A stretch of DNA of 59,254 bases, from the NCBI RefSeq assembly GCF_000264905.1, contig NW_006763133.1, forward strand, positions 508,191-567,444. Direction: 5' to 3'. Both the position numbers and the translations under genes were made by a program. Source of the stretch: Stereum hirsutum FP-91666 SS1 (lineage: Eukaryota > Basidiomycota > Agaricomycetes > Russulales > Stereaceae). Shown one piece after another: positions 10,941-23,600 of the stretch (its first letter is position 1; each line of letters begins with the position of its first letter). The notes beneath the pieces were generated by a model. It was not told where the DNA came from. It made no database searches and saw only the letters and a list, made by a program, of their open reading frames with translations.

Positions 10941-12560
10941 GGTTTATTGGCTGTGTTGTAGTGGTTTCTGGGTGGGGGCACTGGCACTGTGGGGTAGAAG
11001 GACAAGTGAGCCAGAGAGAGGCTGTGCTTGCTTTATTCTGTACACCGGGGCTTCCCACGGTGCGGATCACTTGCGACTTTTGTTCCACAAAATGGTTTAG
11101 CGTGCTTCTCTGCGTTATCTGATCATCCGCGCGCGCGTTGCTCATGTGACTTTGTTGATTCCTTCGTTGATCAGGTCACGCCCCCTATACATGGCCCGTG
11201 CGCAGACTCGATGTCGTCGGCTTCGATGTCCACTGAGCCACTCGGCCTCGAGGCGAGTGCGTTATCGCCGCCACATTGATGGTAGCTGTCCTGTCCGTGC
11301 AGTCGGCACTCGCCGCCCTCCATCGAGCGTCACTTCGCCGACCAGGATATGAAAATGTAGGTGAAAAGAAAAAATGAGTAGTTCTAACAGCTTTTGTTTT
11401 CCCTTTCTTGAGACAAAAGGTGAACAAAGGAGAAAAGACCACCTTGATAAAATTCGTTCCATCTATCGCCTTTTCGACACCGCAAAGGCAATGGTAAAGA
11501 TGACTAAAATGGAAGACTTTTTCATGTTCCTTTCACGTTGCGCAATGTGGTTTTTTCCCTTCCCCACAGGCCGTGAAAAACATCATATCTTGTAAAGCAT
11601 TTTCAGGCTATTTTCGAGGCGGAAGACGTTGTTATCGGCAAAGTGTTTATCTCATTTGTCTCACAGCGACAGCTAGCATACCTGGCTATCGTTGGGGCAA
11701 GCTAGCGTGCTCCTTTCCATTCGTCCGGTCACAAGTCGCAATCAACGTGGGTGTGCGTGTTCGACCCGGAAATATCGAGATATGCTTTCATTATGCATTT
11801 ACAGGACAAGGTGTCGAACGAGCTTTGTACGTTCAGTCGCTTCCTGCCTGATATTATGCAGTGCATTACATTGCGATCGAGCGTCGCAGACTCGGCCATC
11901 ATTGGTGAGCGTTTTGACGTCCTTACCATTACGAATATCAAGCTACTTGCTGTTCATGGCCGTTTTTGCCTTGCGGAGAGTTGGTGGCAGAAGTCAAACT
12001 CTGAGTTCTGAATACTGATTCCGCGTCGTGTGTTCGAACGTTCTTGACAGCTGTCATGATGAACCTAGTAATCAACGTGGAATCAAAACGGGCTCACGGC
12101 TCGATCGAGATGACGACAATCGATTAGTCACCGAAAGAAGTTCGATTACCGTACTGGGTTCACCGCTTCTCCTTTGCGAATGCTAGTACTTTGAGCGTGC
12201 ATGGGTGGCCACCGCGAGCTATCAGTGCTATCTATCAGTACTGGAATCAAGTTCAATAGACAAAGAACTGGATAATGAGTCACAATGTCGACGAACATCT
12301 TCCAGAGCGGTGCTGTGGCCCAGAACCCCCAAAAACATTGCATAAAGAAACCGGGACGTACAAGGTTGAATGGACTCTGGAAGTACCACATTACGAACTC
12401 AACTACCAAATGGGTACAACAAAGTTTAGAAGATACAGAGGCAATACAACACCTTCGACCAAGGTGATAACGGCTACGGCTACAAGAACACGCAGAAAAT
12501 ATTAATCACAAGTACAGTACAAAAGGAAAGTATCTGGAGTCTAGAAACAGGAGTCGGTAC
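10630..12560. repeat. Tandem segmental duplication, unit 3 (partial)
   Basis: The third copy holds the leader of paralog 2 and about 1.5 kb of upstream spacer, then fades out before the MYND gene. The block GGGCTCACGGCTCGATCGAG at about 12087 matches unit 1 near 2294 and unit 2 near 7027 with substitutions. No gene body follows. The stretch 10941-12680 otherwise shows no supported gene. Confidence 0.6.
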
Positions 12561-12680
12561 TATTGTGCGTCGAAAAAGTCGAATACATCCACAGCAAGTG
12601 GAAACACCAAACGGCGCGAGGAAAAATGGCGAGTAAGAAGAGCGGTACTGACTATTGCCCTATGTCGTCGGTCGGCGGAA

Positions 12681-14328
12681 TTAGTTACGCTTCTCGCAGA
12701 TTTTCTTGTGCGCATTCCAATCAGTCGCCTGTGTACACATGTCCGCATCAAATTCAGTATAACGCAGATTGACTCCAAACGACGAAGGTCCCAGGAATCA
12801 GAAAGAGTCGTCACGTACCTGATGCTCCTTACAGCAATAAACCACTTCTCTGCACCTCTGGCATCTCAATAACTTTCCATTGTCCGGTCCTAACGCCGCG
12901 TTCCCGCCAAACATAACTCTCCACTCCATTCCCCCCTTTGCCCCCTCTCCCTTCGTCCATCTCGCCTTACCGATCTCACCCTTTCCATCAACACCCTCCC
13001 CCAACAGATATCCCCTCTCACATCCCCACAAGTTGCAGACAATCCGCCTCCCGAGATAGTCTTCTGCTTTCGTTAGGTCGCGGACCATTGGGGTATTGGG
13101 CGCCAGGGTGGCGTAGGCGTGGGTAGAGAGAGGGTCTGAAGAAGGAAGGTGGAAGAGGAAGGAGGCGCACGCAGGGTCGGTGCAGTGAGGACCGTTGCAT
13201 CCGATCGGAAAGGAGGCAAGGAAGGAGTGAGGGGGCGTGTGAAGAGGTGAGGTGAAGAGGATGCGAGATTTGCCTGGATATGCACATGAATAAAGATCAG
13301 AGAATTTTGGAGATTCGTCCAATGTGATCGATGCGGTGTAGTCAGGCATGCTAAAGTGTTGACATACCGTACGCGGTGTCGCGTTGCTGGAGAACTATGA
13401 AAGGAGGAACGTAGCCTACTGCTTTATCATGGAGCAATGAACGGACGAGAAGATCAGCCTGGTAAAAGCATGGAAACCCGTTTTGTTTGGCTTCTTCGAA
13501 TACGTGCTGGACTATATCGTAGATTGCGGCCAGAAGTGCGTGAGTACTCATTTTCTTCACCACCCCGGACCATGAAAGAATTGTTATAATGATTGTACTC
13601 ACACTCTGCATCACGCTCTTCGAGACGATCTGTCCAAATCCCTTTGCTCAGGTTCACCCAGTAGTCCATCGCCAGGCCAATGGTGCGGTCATTCCAGTCG
13701 ACGATGATTACCGGTATGTCGCCGCCCATCTGGTCATGCATATTACGAAGGACAACAAGTTGGTGAAGCTAAAGAAGCAGTGAAAGACAAAGAATGAGGC
13801 AAAGTACGCAGACATCGATAGGTGGCTGTCATTCGAACATACGATTATCGCGAAGGCATACATCTCCCAATTGCCTTCCTTCTTTTGCTTCTTCATTCTG
13901 TCAACGTGATCCCAGTGGTTCTTATGGGCATACCACTGGATCCTAAAATCTGCCAACTTCATCGGCAATGCTCTTCCCGTATCCACCGTACGAAAGAATA
14001 TATTGTCGGGAATGAACTCAGCGCCTTTCTTGAGCAAGATGTTCCTTGTCCGAGGGTCGTGAAGGTCGTGCACGGCTAACCCTGAGAAAGCGTTTGGATC
14101 GGAGGAAGCAGAGGGTGTGGGAGTCGACTGCGCGACCTCACGGAACCAGACCTGCCAGGGTGAGCCATCTGGGTGGCCGCACTTGATATAATCTTCCTCC
14201 TGGAGGGTGAGGAGCTGGTCGCGATATTCTGCGACTCTCTGCTCGCTTGTCTCGCGGTTGACGAGTTGGCACTTGGAAATAAGGGCATGTGCTACGGGGG
14301 TCACTTTCCTTGGATGTGCGTGCGACAT
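12681..14328 (-). CDS. MYND-type zinc-finger protein (about 443 aa, 5 exons)
   Basis: Exons are 14328-13843, 13768-13605, 13546-13368, 13273-12819 and 12728-12681. The total is divisible by three, with a TAA stop at 12683-12681. The C-terminus holds the second half of a MYND finger: C414-x2-C417, YCC at 422-424, EHQ, then DWNAHKKIC in the last 15-residue exon. His427 occupies the position that is Cys in many MYND fingers, a common fungal variant. The rest contains conserved-looking aromatic stretches (VDWNDRTIGLAMDYWVNL) but no domain I recognise. MYND fingers usually mediate protein-protein contacts with proline-rich partners, so a regulatory role is likely, but its target cannot be read from sequence. 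Donor 2 (GTGTGA) is weak and could be shifted. The gene is divergent from the glutaminyl cyclase gene, with about 247 bp between start codons. Confidence 0.75.
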
Positions 14329-14433
14329 ATCTAGAGTATCTAGAAAGCTAGCAAAATTTTTGACGGTTGAGAGCACGAGAAAACGCGGGATGATGAGTTG
14401 ATGGTGGGACAGAAGGGAGAGGCACTGAGGCAG

Positions 14434-14447
14434 ACGCGTCGACGCGT
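14434..14447. promoter_or_regulatory. Paired ACGCGT (MCB-like) motifs in a divergent promoter
   Basis: Two ACGCGT hexamers (14434-14439 and 14442-14447) lie 8 bp apart between the divergent starts at 14328 and 14576. ACGCGT is the core bound by the fungal MBF (Mbp1/Swi6-type) cell-cycle factor. Binding here is inference. Confidence 0.35.
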
Positions 14448-14575
14448 CGCGTTGAAGCTCGTGATGGCGACATGAAAACCCTAACCCCGTCCTCGGTCTT
14501 CCCCACAACGCATCGCGCCAACTCGCGCGGCTCATCATCTCTTACAGCTGGCGGCGATCTACTGGTTATCCCGCC

Positions 14576-16316
<1,741 letters not shown>

Positions 16317-16992
16317 TATTTATCATGAACATGGAATGCGAATCGCACGCCTGGATAATGGGCTAATACTGTTCTCGATTTCCTTTAGTAGATGACCTCG
16401 GCATTATCAGAGGATGTGATGTCGCTCGAGACGATAATATTTATGTATTCAGACATGGACATTGAGTCTGGAACGGATTCGCCGATGTTATTCGTGGTCT
16501 ATGAGATGCCGTTTTTTCGTACTCTTGATACTTTCTAGTTTCTTGAATCATAACTTGTTTCTAGTGACCCACAGGTTCCGTCAACGACTACGAATGCAAC
16601 TATCGTGACAAGACCTGGTCTAGAAATGCACAGAAATAGAGGAAATGGGTGTCGGCAACTACCATATCTACATCTGAGTTCCCGGAGATATGCACTAGTG
16701 TCAATAAAGGGAATCGTACTCAAAGCTGCCGTATCTTCCACAAAAGGTCTGTACCTGTTCATTCTGATGAACTCCCTCTTTTTATGTCTACCTTCACGCA
16801 CACATTTCTCTCCGTGGACCTCCGCCAGACGCTAGATCAAGCGTGCGAGCACTCCACCCTATCGAGGATGTCACGAACGATAACGATGTCACACCAACGA
16901 TCTGGGTGCCAGAGAACGGTGAACTAGTCTCCTTAAGCAGAGTAGACGGCGTTCAACCGGCGGGTGCGAGGATCACTCTGTCTGACGTCTGC

Positions 16993-17096
16993 TTTTCAAG
17001 TGGGTGGCTTACTGAGTGGGGGGTCCTTTCAGGCCAAGCCGCGCCGCCCCAGAAGACCCCTGAAGGGACCCACTCTGTAAGCCACCCGCTTGGAAA
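16993..17096. repeat. Inverted repeat, roughly 38-41 bp arms around a 25-bp loop
   Basis: The left arm (16993-17033) contains GGGTGGCTTACTGAGTGGG. The right arm (17059-17096) contains its near-perfect complement CCCACTCTGTAAGCCACCC. The arms pair through almost their full length with a few mismatches. It could be a foldback or MITE remnant or a strong RNA hairpin. No flanking target-site duplication is obvious. Confidence 0.7.
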
Positions 17097-17402
17097 CACG
17101 ACTACGGTGAACAGATATTGGTCCACGAGCCGGCCCAGCTCCGAACGCTTGGTCTGCACCTAAGGATTCGCTTTCACCTCTCTGCTCGTGCTTTTTCCGG
17201 GGCGATCTGATCACCCCTTGGTTCAGATGTTGGATGCCCATCGTTGTGTCATCAATGGAAACCCCGGCAGGTCCACCTACAGGCGCCATGGGGATCTCGC
17301 CACTGTTCGCACGCAGTCGTTTCAAGAAACCACAGAGAGTCCATGTTTACCCACCTCCCGTAGTGACACTGTAGTGTCCGGGCGTACCCGTCGGAAGACG
17401 GG

Positions 17403-17477
17403 TGCTATTCTTGGTACAATGTGACTCTGCTATTCTTGGTACAATGGGACTCTGCTATTCTTGGTACAATGGGACTC
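17403..17477. repeat. Three tandem 25-bp repeats
   Basis: The unit TGCTATTCTTGGTACAATG plus K-GACTC repeats at 17403, 17428 and 17453, with one base differing between copies (GTGAC and GGGAC). It lies about 85-160 bp upstream of the P450 start codon, within likely promoter range. Confidence 0.8.
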
Positions 17478-17562
17478 ACATCTTGTTGCCTGCTACTGTA
17501 GCCGTGCGCTCGAGCTGAAGGCGAGTTGGCGTGGATACATATAGCTCCGTTTTTTTAGACAC

Positions 17563-20389
17563 ATGAGCCCAACTTCGACTACAACTCTCAACGGTCAACC
17601 TCTGCTTGACCATCCGTTGACCATGCCAATTCTCGGTTTGACGATCACGTTGTACAACGGTTTGCAGATCCTTGCGATATCTGCCTTCGTCTACGTTCTC
17701 TATCGCTTTTCTGCCTCATATCTCAAATTCAGCAGATCACCACTGCGCGATCTCCCTGGCCCACCTTCCCTATCCTTTTTGCGTGGAAGCTTCGCAGACA
17801 CGTCAGAGGGAAATGCGTATCGCATGATGGAACAATGGGCGAGAGAATACAGCAACACTTTCGTCTTTCGGTCGCTATTGAGCGTGAGTACGCTCTGTCT
17901 TCGGATTGCACGCGTGATTTGCTGTGGTACTCAGTTCAGCTCACTTCACAGACACCGAAAGTGTATGTTTTGGACGTAAAAGCGCTGGCGCATATATTGT
18001 CGTCGAGAGATTTCGAACGATCGAAAGGCTTACGGTTCGTACTGGGTCAAGTCGTGGGGAAAGGTTAGGCTTTTTTCGTGGCTCATGTTGGCGTTGGAGT
18101 GTGAAATGCTGACATTACGAACCTTGACTCGCATGCTACAGGCCTACTATTCTCGGAAGGTACGGCGCTAATCTCAGCCTGACTGAACATCTGTATCCCG
18201 TCTTAATGAGACGCCACTAACGTCTATTTTTAGGCGACTTGCACCGCAAACAGGTTCGTTATCCATCCCAATCACCATGCATTTTGGGGGACTATAAGCT
18301 GACTGGCCTGGCTTGAACAGCGCAAAATTATGGTACGTGTGCGAGCCTAGCACGATCTCGCCCGAGTATTGCGTCTGATGGTTCTCTCTCCTCCCTTTGG
18401 TGATTCAAAACCAGAACCCCGCTTTCGGCCCTGCTCAAGTACGACTGCTCTCGGAAGTCTTCTTGCAGAAGTCACTCGAGGTGAGAAAATTCGAACCTAC
18501 CGGCGATATCAGCCAACTGACTCCTTACGATTAGATGAGAGATGTTCTCACTAATAAACTTCAAGCAACTTCTCGCAAAGATGGAAAACTAGAAGTAGAC
18601 ATCTTCAAGTGGTTGAACAAGGTCACGCTCGATATCATCGGCCTCGCCGGTTCGTACCATGCTAATTACCCCAGTCTCTATTGTTCTTGGACATCGGAAC
18701 CGCCTGTAACTGATTGACACCATACGATAGGCTTCGAATACGCTTTTGACGCCCTCTCGAATGACTCAGATGAGGAGACTAACGAGCTCTACGAAGCCAT
18801 TCGCTCGGTGCAAAAATTCAACCCATTTCAGCCTTCTTTCGCAATCCAACTATTCTTCCCTATTACGCGTATTATCGTACGTCCCCACAACCTCACATCC
18901 CTTCATCCAGATCATCTCTCGTATTCCACGCCAACAATCTTCAACTACAGCCCACCGCACGTTCCCGAATCTCTGCAGCCTCGCTCAAGACCATGCGCCG
19001 TATCGGCTCGAAACTCATCGCATCGAAGAAGGCCGAGGTTCTCGGATCCGCCGGTATCCCTCATATCAACCCTGATGTTGATGCGAAGGTCGGAAAACAA
19101 GACGTGAAAGGGAGGGATTTACTGAGTTTACTGATCAAGAGTAATATGGCGGGAGATCTGGCGGAAGGAGAGAGGATGACGGAGGAAGAAATCTTGGCAC
19201 GTGAGTCCTCTGTTTTTCGCGAATCGAACGTCGTGTACATACATGAAACATACGCTGATCATATCTTGTTGACGTTATGGACTAAAGAAATTGGTACATT
19301 GTCGCACTGTCCTTAGCCCACTCCATACTTGGCTGACATTCTGCCATGACACCCAGCTACCATACTAGTCGCCGGTCACGAAACCACAAGGTACGCTCCT
19401 TCCCACATCCCCTGATAGGGTTCTAACCGCATTGACCGCGATGGCCACAGTACTGCCCTCACATGGACTATCTTCGCACTATCCGTTCAATCTCACATTC
19501 AAACCAAGCTCCGCTCCGAGATCATGCAACGCCCAGCAGACTCTCCGACAATGGACGAGATAAACTCCCTACCCTACCTCGACGGTGTCATCCGAGAGGT
19601 CATGCGCTTGCACGCACCGGTGGCGCAATCGGAGAGGATTGCTGTGAGGGATTGTGTGGTTCCTTTGGGCGGCAGTGGATCCAGGGATAAGAACGGTGTT
19701 GTGATGGATCATCTGAGGTAGGTTAGATCCAAAGGATCACAATCGCAACGTAGTGCTGTTGAGTTCACTGAAATCGCGAATTGATATTGGCAGGTTGCGA
19801 GAAGGTGACATCGTCAAGCTTCCAATACGTGCTATCAACAGGTCGAAGGAGATCTGGGGTGAAGATGCTGAAGAGTTCAAGTTAGTTGGCACTATTTATT
19901 CTGACCATCCGTTGAATCTTATTTGATCTCACGCGCGTGAATAGGCCTGAGCGATGGCTGAATGACAACAAATCCAAGACAGAAGCTCAAGTCCACTCTG
20001 TACCCGGAGTCTGGAGCAATCTTATGTCATTCCTCAGCGGCCCACACGCCTGCATCGGGTACCGATTCTCCATCGTTGAGTGCGTACCCGTTACCCTTCA
20101 GTCTCATACATTTGCCTACTGCCTACACGTCCTTTGTCTGCTCGACTTGCCTGCCCCCCTACTGTGCAAACTCATCACTGACTTCTCGTCGCATTTGGCT
20201 TTGGTTTTCAGAATGAAGTATCTTCTGTTTACCATGATTCGTTCTTTCGAGTTTGAACTTGCGATTTCTCCGGAGGATATAGGGAGGAAGACGAGCGTAG
20301 TGGGGCGGCCTTTCATCGCAAGCAACCCTGCGGCGGGGACGCAGCTTCCGGTATTGATACGTGCAATATCTGAGACCATAATGTCGTGA
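17563..20389 (+). CDS. Cytochrome P450 monooxygenase (15 exons, about 588 aa)
   Basis: Exons are 17563-17883, 17952-18063, 18142-18159, 18234-18253, 18321-18332, 18415-18480, 18535-18649, 18731-18876, 18951-19200, 19288-19293, 19357-19390, 19451-19717, 19794-19880, 19945-20079 and 20212-20389. Frame is kept throughout. An N-terminal hydrophobic anchor (ILAISAFVYVLYRF) precedes the Pro-rich hinge LPGPP. The I-helix motif is AGHETT (361-366), the K-helix ExxR is E416-V-M-R419, then PERW. The haem loop is F514-L-S-G-P-H-A-C521-I-G, with Cys521 as the axial ligand. It is therefore a membrane-bound class II-type enzyme needing a P450 reductase. The substrate cannot be told and no biosynthetic cluster surrounds it. 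Several exons are tiny, one only 6 nt. It lies 275 bp upstream of the RdRP start, in the same direction. Confidence 0.9.
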
Positions 20390-20664
20390 GGCTGGGATGA
20401 CAGCGATAGTTTGTATTATGTAGCACAGCCGAAGTCCATATGTCCACAATAAGCTGTCAGTTTTCGGATGCCAATTTACTGAATGAGCTGTGGCGGTGGC
20501 GCAGTGTGTCCGGCACCTTCCGATGTTGATCGTTTGTCTGAGTTTGGACACAACTTCCAGGATGCGCCACAGAATTGTCCATTATGTTGCTTCTTAAAGG
20601 TCGACCACCACAACCTATTGTACTGCTCTTCACTCTCATCTAGTTCTGTCACTCTTTGGGCGCC

Positions 20665-23600
20665 ATGGAGCTGAGCTTGAGCCGTGTCCACTTTGACGCG
20701 TCCAAGTATCAAGTCATCAAGGCCTTTGAGAAAGTCCTCCACGGACCTGACCTCTTCGATCCGAATGATATAACCCAATGGCAAAGAGGACGCCCGCCGA
20801 ATTTTGTAGTCGAACTAAAGGAGAGCGAGGCCGGGGGCGTAGGGAACAATGGAACAGGAAAGCTGACCTTGCACAGCCGGAAATTTGGAGATCGGTTTCG
20901 ACGTTGGTTAAGAGAAGATGGCAATTGTGTCAAGGTATTGCGGAAGAAGATTTACGTTTCCCATAGCCAGAGAGGTGTGACGGATAACTTCAGGGATATG
21001 CTGGAGAAATCGATCTATGTCGGTGAGCTTGTCTTATTTTCTTTTTTCTTTTGCTCGAAATATCGATGCTCAATTTGTATGGCGTGGGGACTTTGGCTTA
21101 TGAATAGGTCCTGAGAAGCAAGAGGCCCGCGACCGCATTGTTCATCAGCTATCCCAAGATCGTCTCAGAGTGGAGAAGATTCAATTTGGTGCACTTTACA
21201 GGCCCGGCCCTGGTCTGTCTCGCATGTTTGCGGCTGAATACGAGCAGGAGTTCGTCAGTGGTAACAAGACTGCGTGGCTCGACATGAGCTACGACCACAA
21301 GGATATACACATCGATGTATGTTGTAAATTTTCTGTTTTCAGTGAAAGTGTTCCCCCTACTTATAAACTTGCGTAGTTGGGTAATCGAGCCACCGACGAA
21401 GACCGCTATAGCATTATTATCAGATGGTCTAGTATTCGTGTTATGGCGATGGGCCACGACTTCGGATATGCATGCAAGTTTTCCATGTTATGCTCAGAGC
21501 CTTATACCGATTTTTCATGCATTTTCTAGTCATTGTGTTTGACCTCGCCACTCCGCCCATCTTGGAGGAAAGTAGCTTCAACAATCGACCTCGCGAAGGG
21601 ATCGTCCGGAGGAAACAAGATGCAGAACGCGATCGCATCTCTGCTCTCGATGATGCTCACGCACGTGTTACTCCATATGCACATCATCTTCGCGTTATCT
21701 TCTTCGAGTCGAACGCTATCGACCGCTTTGAACAACTATGTCGGATAGCGGCCATAGAGCCGCGACCGGTAATCCCGAAGTCCGGCATAGAATGTAGCAA
21801 GATGGGGTTCTTCTCTGCGGAGAAGCTTTACTGGATGAAAAACTGGCTTATGCGGCTTGAGTGGAGGAATGCCTTCCAGATCGAGCTGTTGCTGCGCAAT
21901 ACCTTGTTGACGACTACAGACCTCTTAGGAGACCTTCGGGGCCCGATCGATGAGATCTGCGTCAAGTATGGCTCGGATGCCAGCATCATCTTGAGCAAAT
22001 TCGCAGAGGAGCTCAAGACGCGCAGAGGCCCCAATGACATGCCGGTGGCGATGTTCAAACGAGTTGTGGGAGAGTTTGATCACCGGAAGGCACTCTTGCA
22101 GCGGTTGAAGCTGTCGAAAGGTCACTTTTATTGCCACCATATCACCTTCACGCCGACGCGTACAATACTGGAAGGTCCAAATCCGACTCAAAGCAATCGG
22201 GTCATTCGTAAATACCAGGAGATCGACCCTACTTTCACGGAGAATTTCATCAGAGTTGACTTTCGCGATGAAGATAGGTATGGCTTTCGATCCTGACCGC
22301 CCTCTCAGTGTACTGAAGTAATAAAGGCTTTCTTATCGGTGGGACCGTGATGTTGATGGTAAATGTTTGCTTTTGGGCTTGCCGAGAACCTTCCATTGAC
22401 TGACGATGTGCCCTTTCCGTCAAAAGGTACATATTTCCTCCAACAACGAGTCGGTCATATCCTCAAGAACGGCTTCGAGCTCGCCGGTCGAGACTTTGAG
22501 TTTCTTGCGTACTCTACATCTGCTCTACGAGAACACGCAGTGTGGTTTGTTCACCCCTTTCACCTCCCTTCGTCTCATCCCTCTCATTCCGGAACATACG
22601 TCAATGGACACTATATCCGGCAATCCCTTGGAGACTTCTCCAACGTCATCCGTCAACCCTCAAAGTACGCAGCCCGCATTGCACAGGCATTTACCGCGAC
22701 GGACCCATCTGTCAAGGTCACAAGGGATCAGTGGGAGGAGATGGAGGACATCGGTGATGACGACCGGTATCTTCACACTGACGGTGTGGGCACGATTTCG
22801 CTTGAACTAGGGGGTATGATTTGGGCGGAGCTTTGTGAGAGCAGGTTGGATCACGGTGGGAACACTGTGCGCCCTTCTGCTGTAAGTCACCTCGTTTATG
22901 ATAAACTTGTCAGCCTCTGAAGATGATGTTATCACCGCCGCAACCCCTTAGTATCAGATTCGGTGCGTTTCTTTCAAGTCGTCTTCTGTAAAGTTCTGAA
23001 AATAAATCGTTTGGCATTCTTAGTTTTCTCGGATATAAGGGTATGGTCGTCATTGATCATCGTCTTGTGGGGATCAAGATGCGCCTTCGACCCTCCATGC
23101 GGAAGTTCGTTGTTGATAATGACGAAGATGCCTGGCTTGAGATTGCTCGCGCCTTTGAGCGTCCAAATTCATTTTCTCTCAACAGGTATGTTGGCACACA
23201 TCTGCAAGGTTTTCAATCTTCCTGAGCTTGCTTCGTTCGATTATCTAGAGCCCTCGTTATGATTCTGGAGGATCGCGGCGTCCGGAAGGAGTCATTCATC
23301 AGCCTTCAGGAACAGACAAAGTCGCTCATCTACACTTCATCGGACTCCATCGAGAAATTCGTCTCTCTCCTCCGTACCCACGGTATGGGTTTTGGTTATC
23401 ACCTGCCCTTTATTCTCGAGCAACTGGTCAAACTTGGTCTTGACTTCAAAGAGACTAATCGAGATGGTAGCAAAGCTATCGAGAACGCATTTCTTGGCCG
23501 CGTACTTCGCTTTGCTATGAACGGATGCTTAAGAGATATTAAGCATAAGGCTCAGATACCTGTTCCTGGTAGTTACAAGTTGGTTGGATGTGCAGACGAG

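Larger units (their letters stand above)
16317..17562. other. Intergenic stretch with hairpin and short tandem repeat
   Basis: No gene can be supported. It contains the inverted repeat at 16993-17096 and the 25-bp triple repeat at 17403-17477, described separately. A sequence GATACATATAG about 25 bp upstream of the P450 start may serve as a core promoter element. Confidence 0.5.

Noticed and set aside
820..11280. Tandem LTR retrotransposons sharing LTRs (leader region as LTR)
   Set aside because: The geometry fits superficially, but there is no gag, protease, reverse transcriptase or integrase, no clear TG..CA ends or primer-binding site, and the spacer also belongs to the repeated unit.
16843..17163. 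Open frame across the hairpin region
   Set aside because: It reads through both hairpin arms and has no family features or splice context.
20483..20664. Possible upstream extension of the RdRP or a small Cys-rich peptide gene
   Set aside because: No ATG in frame with the RdRP, and the small frame is not supported by composition or splice sites.
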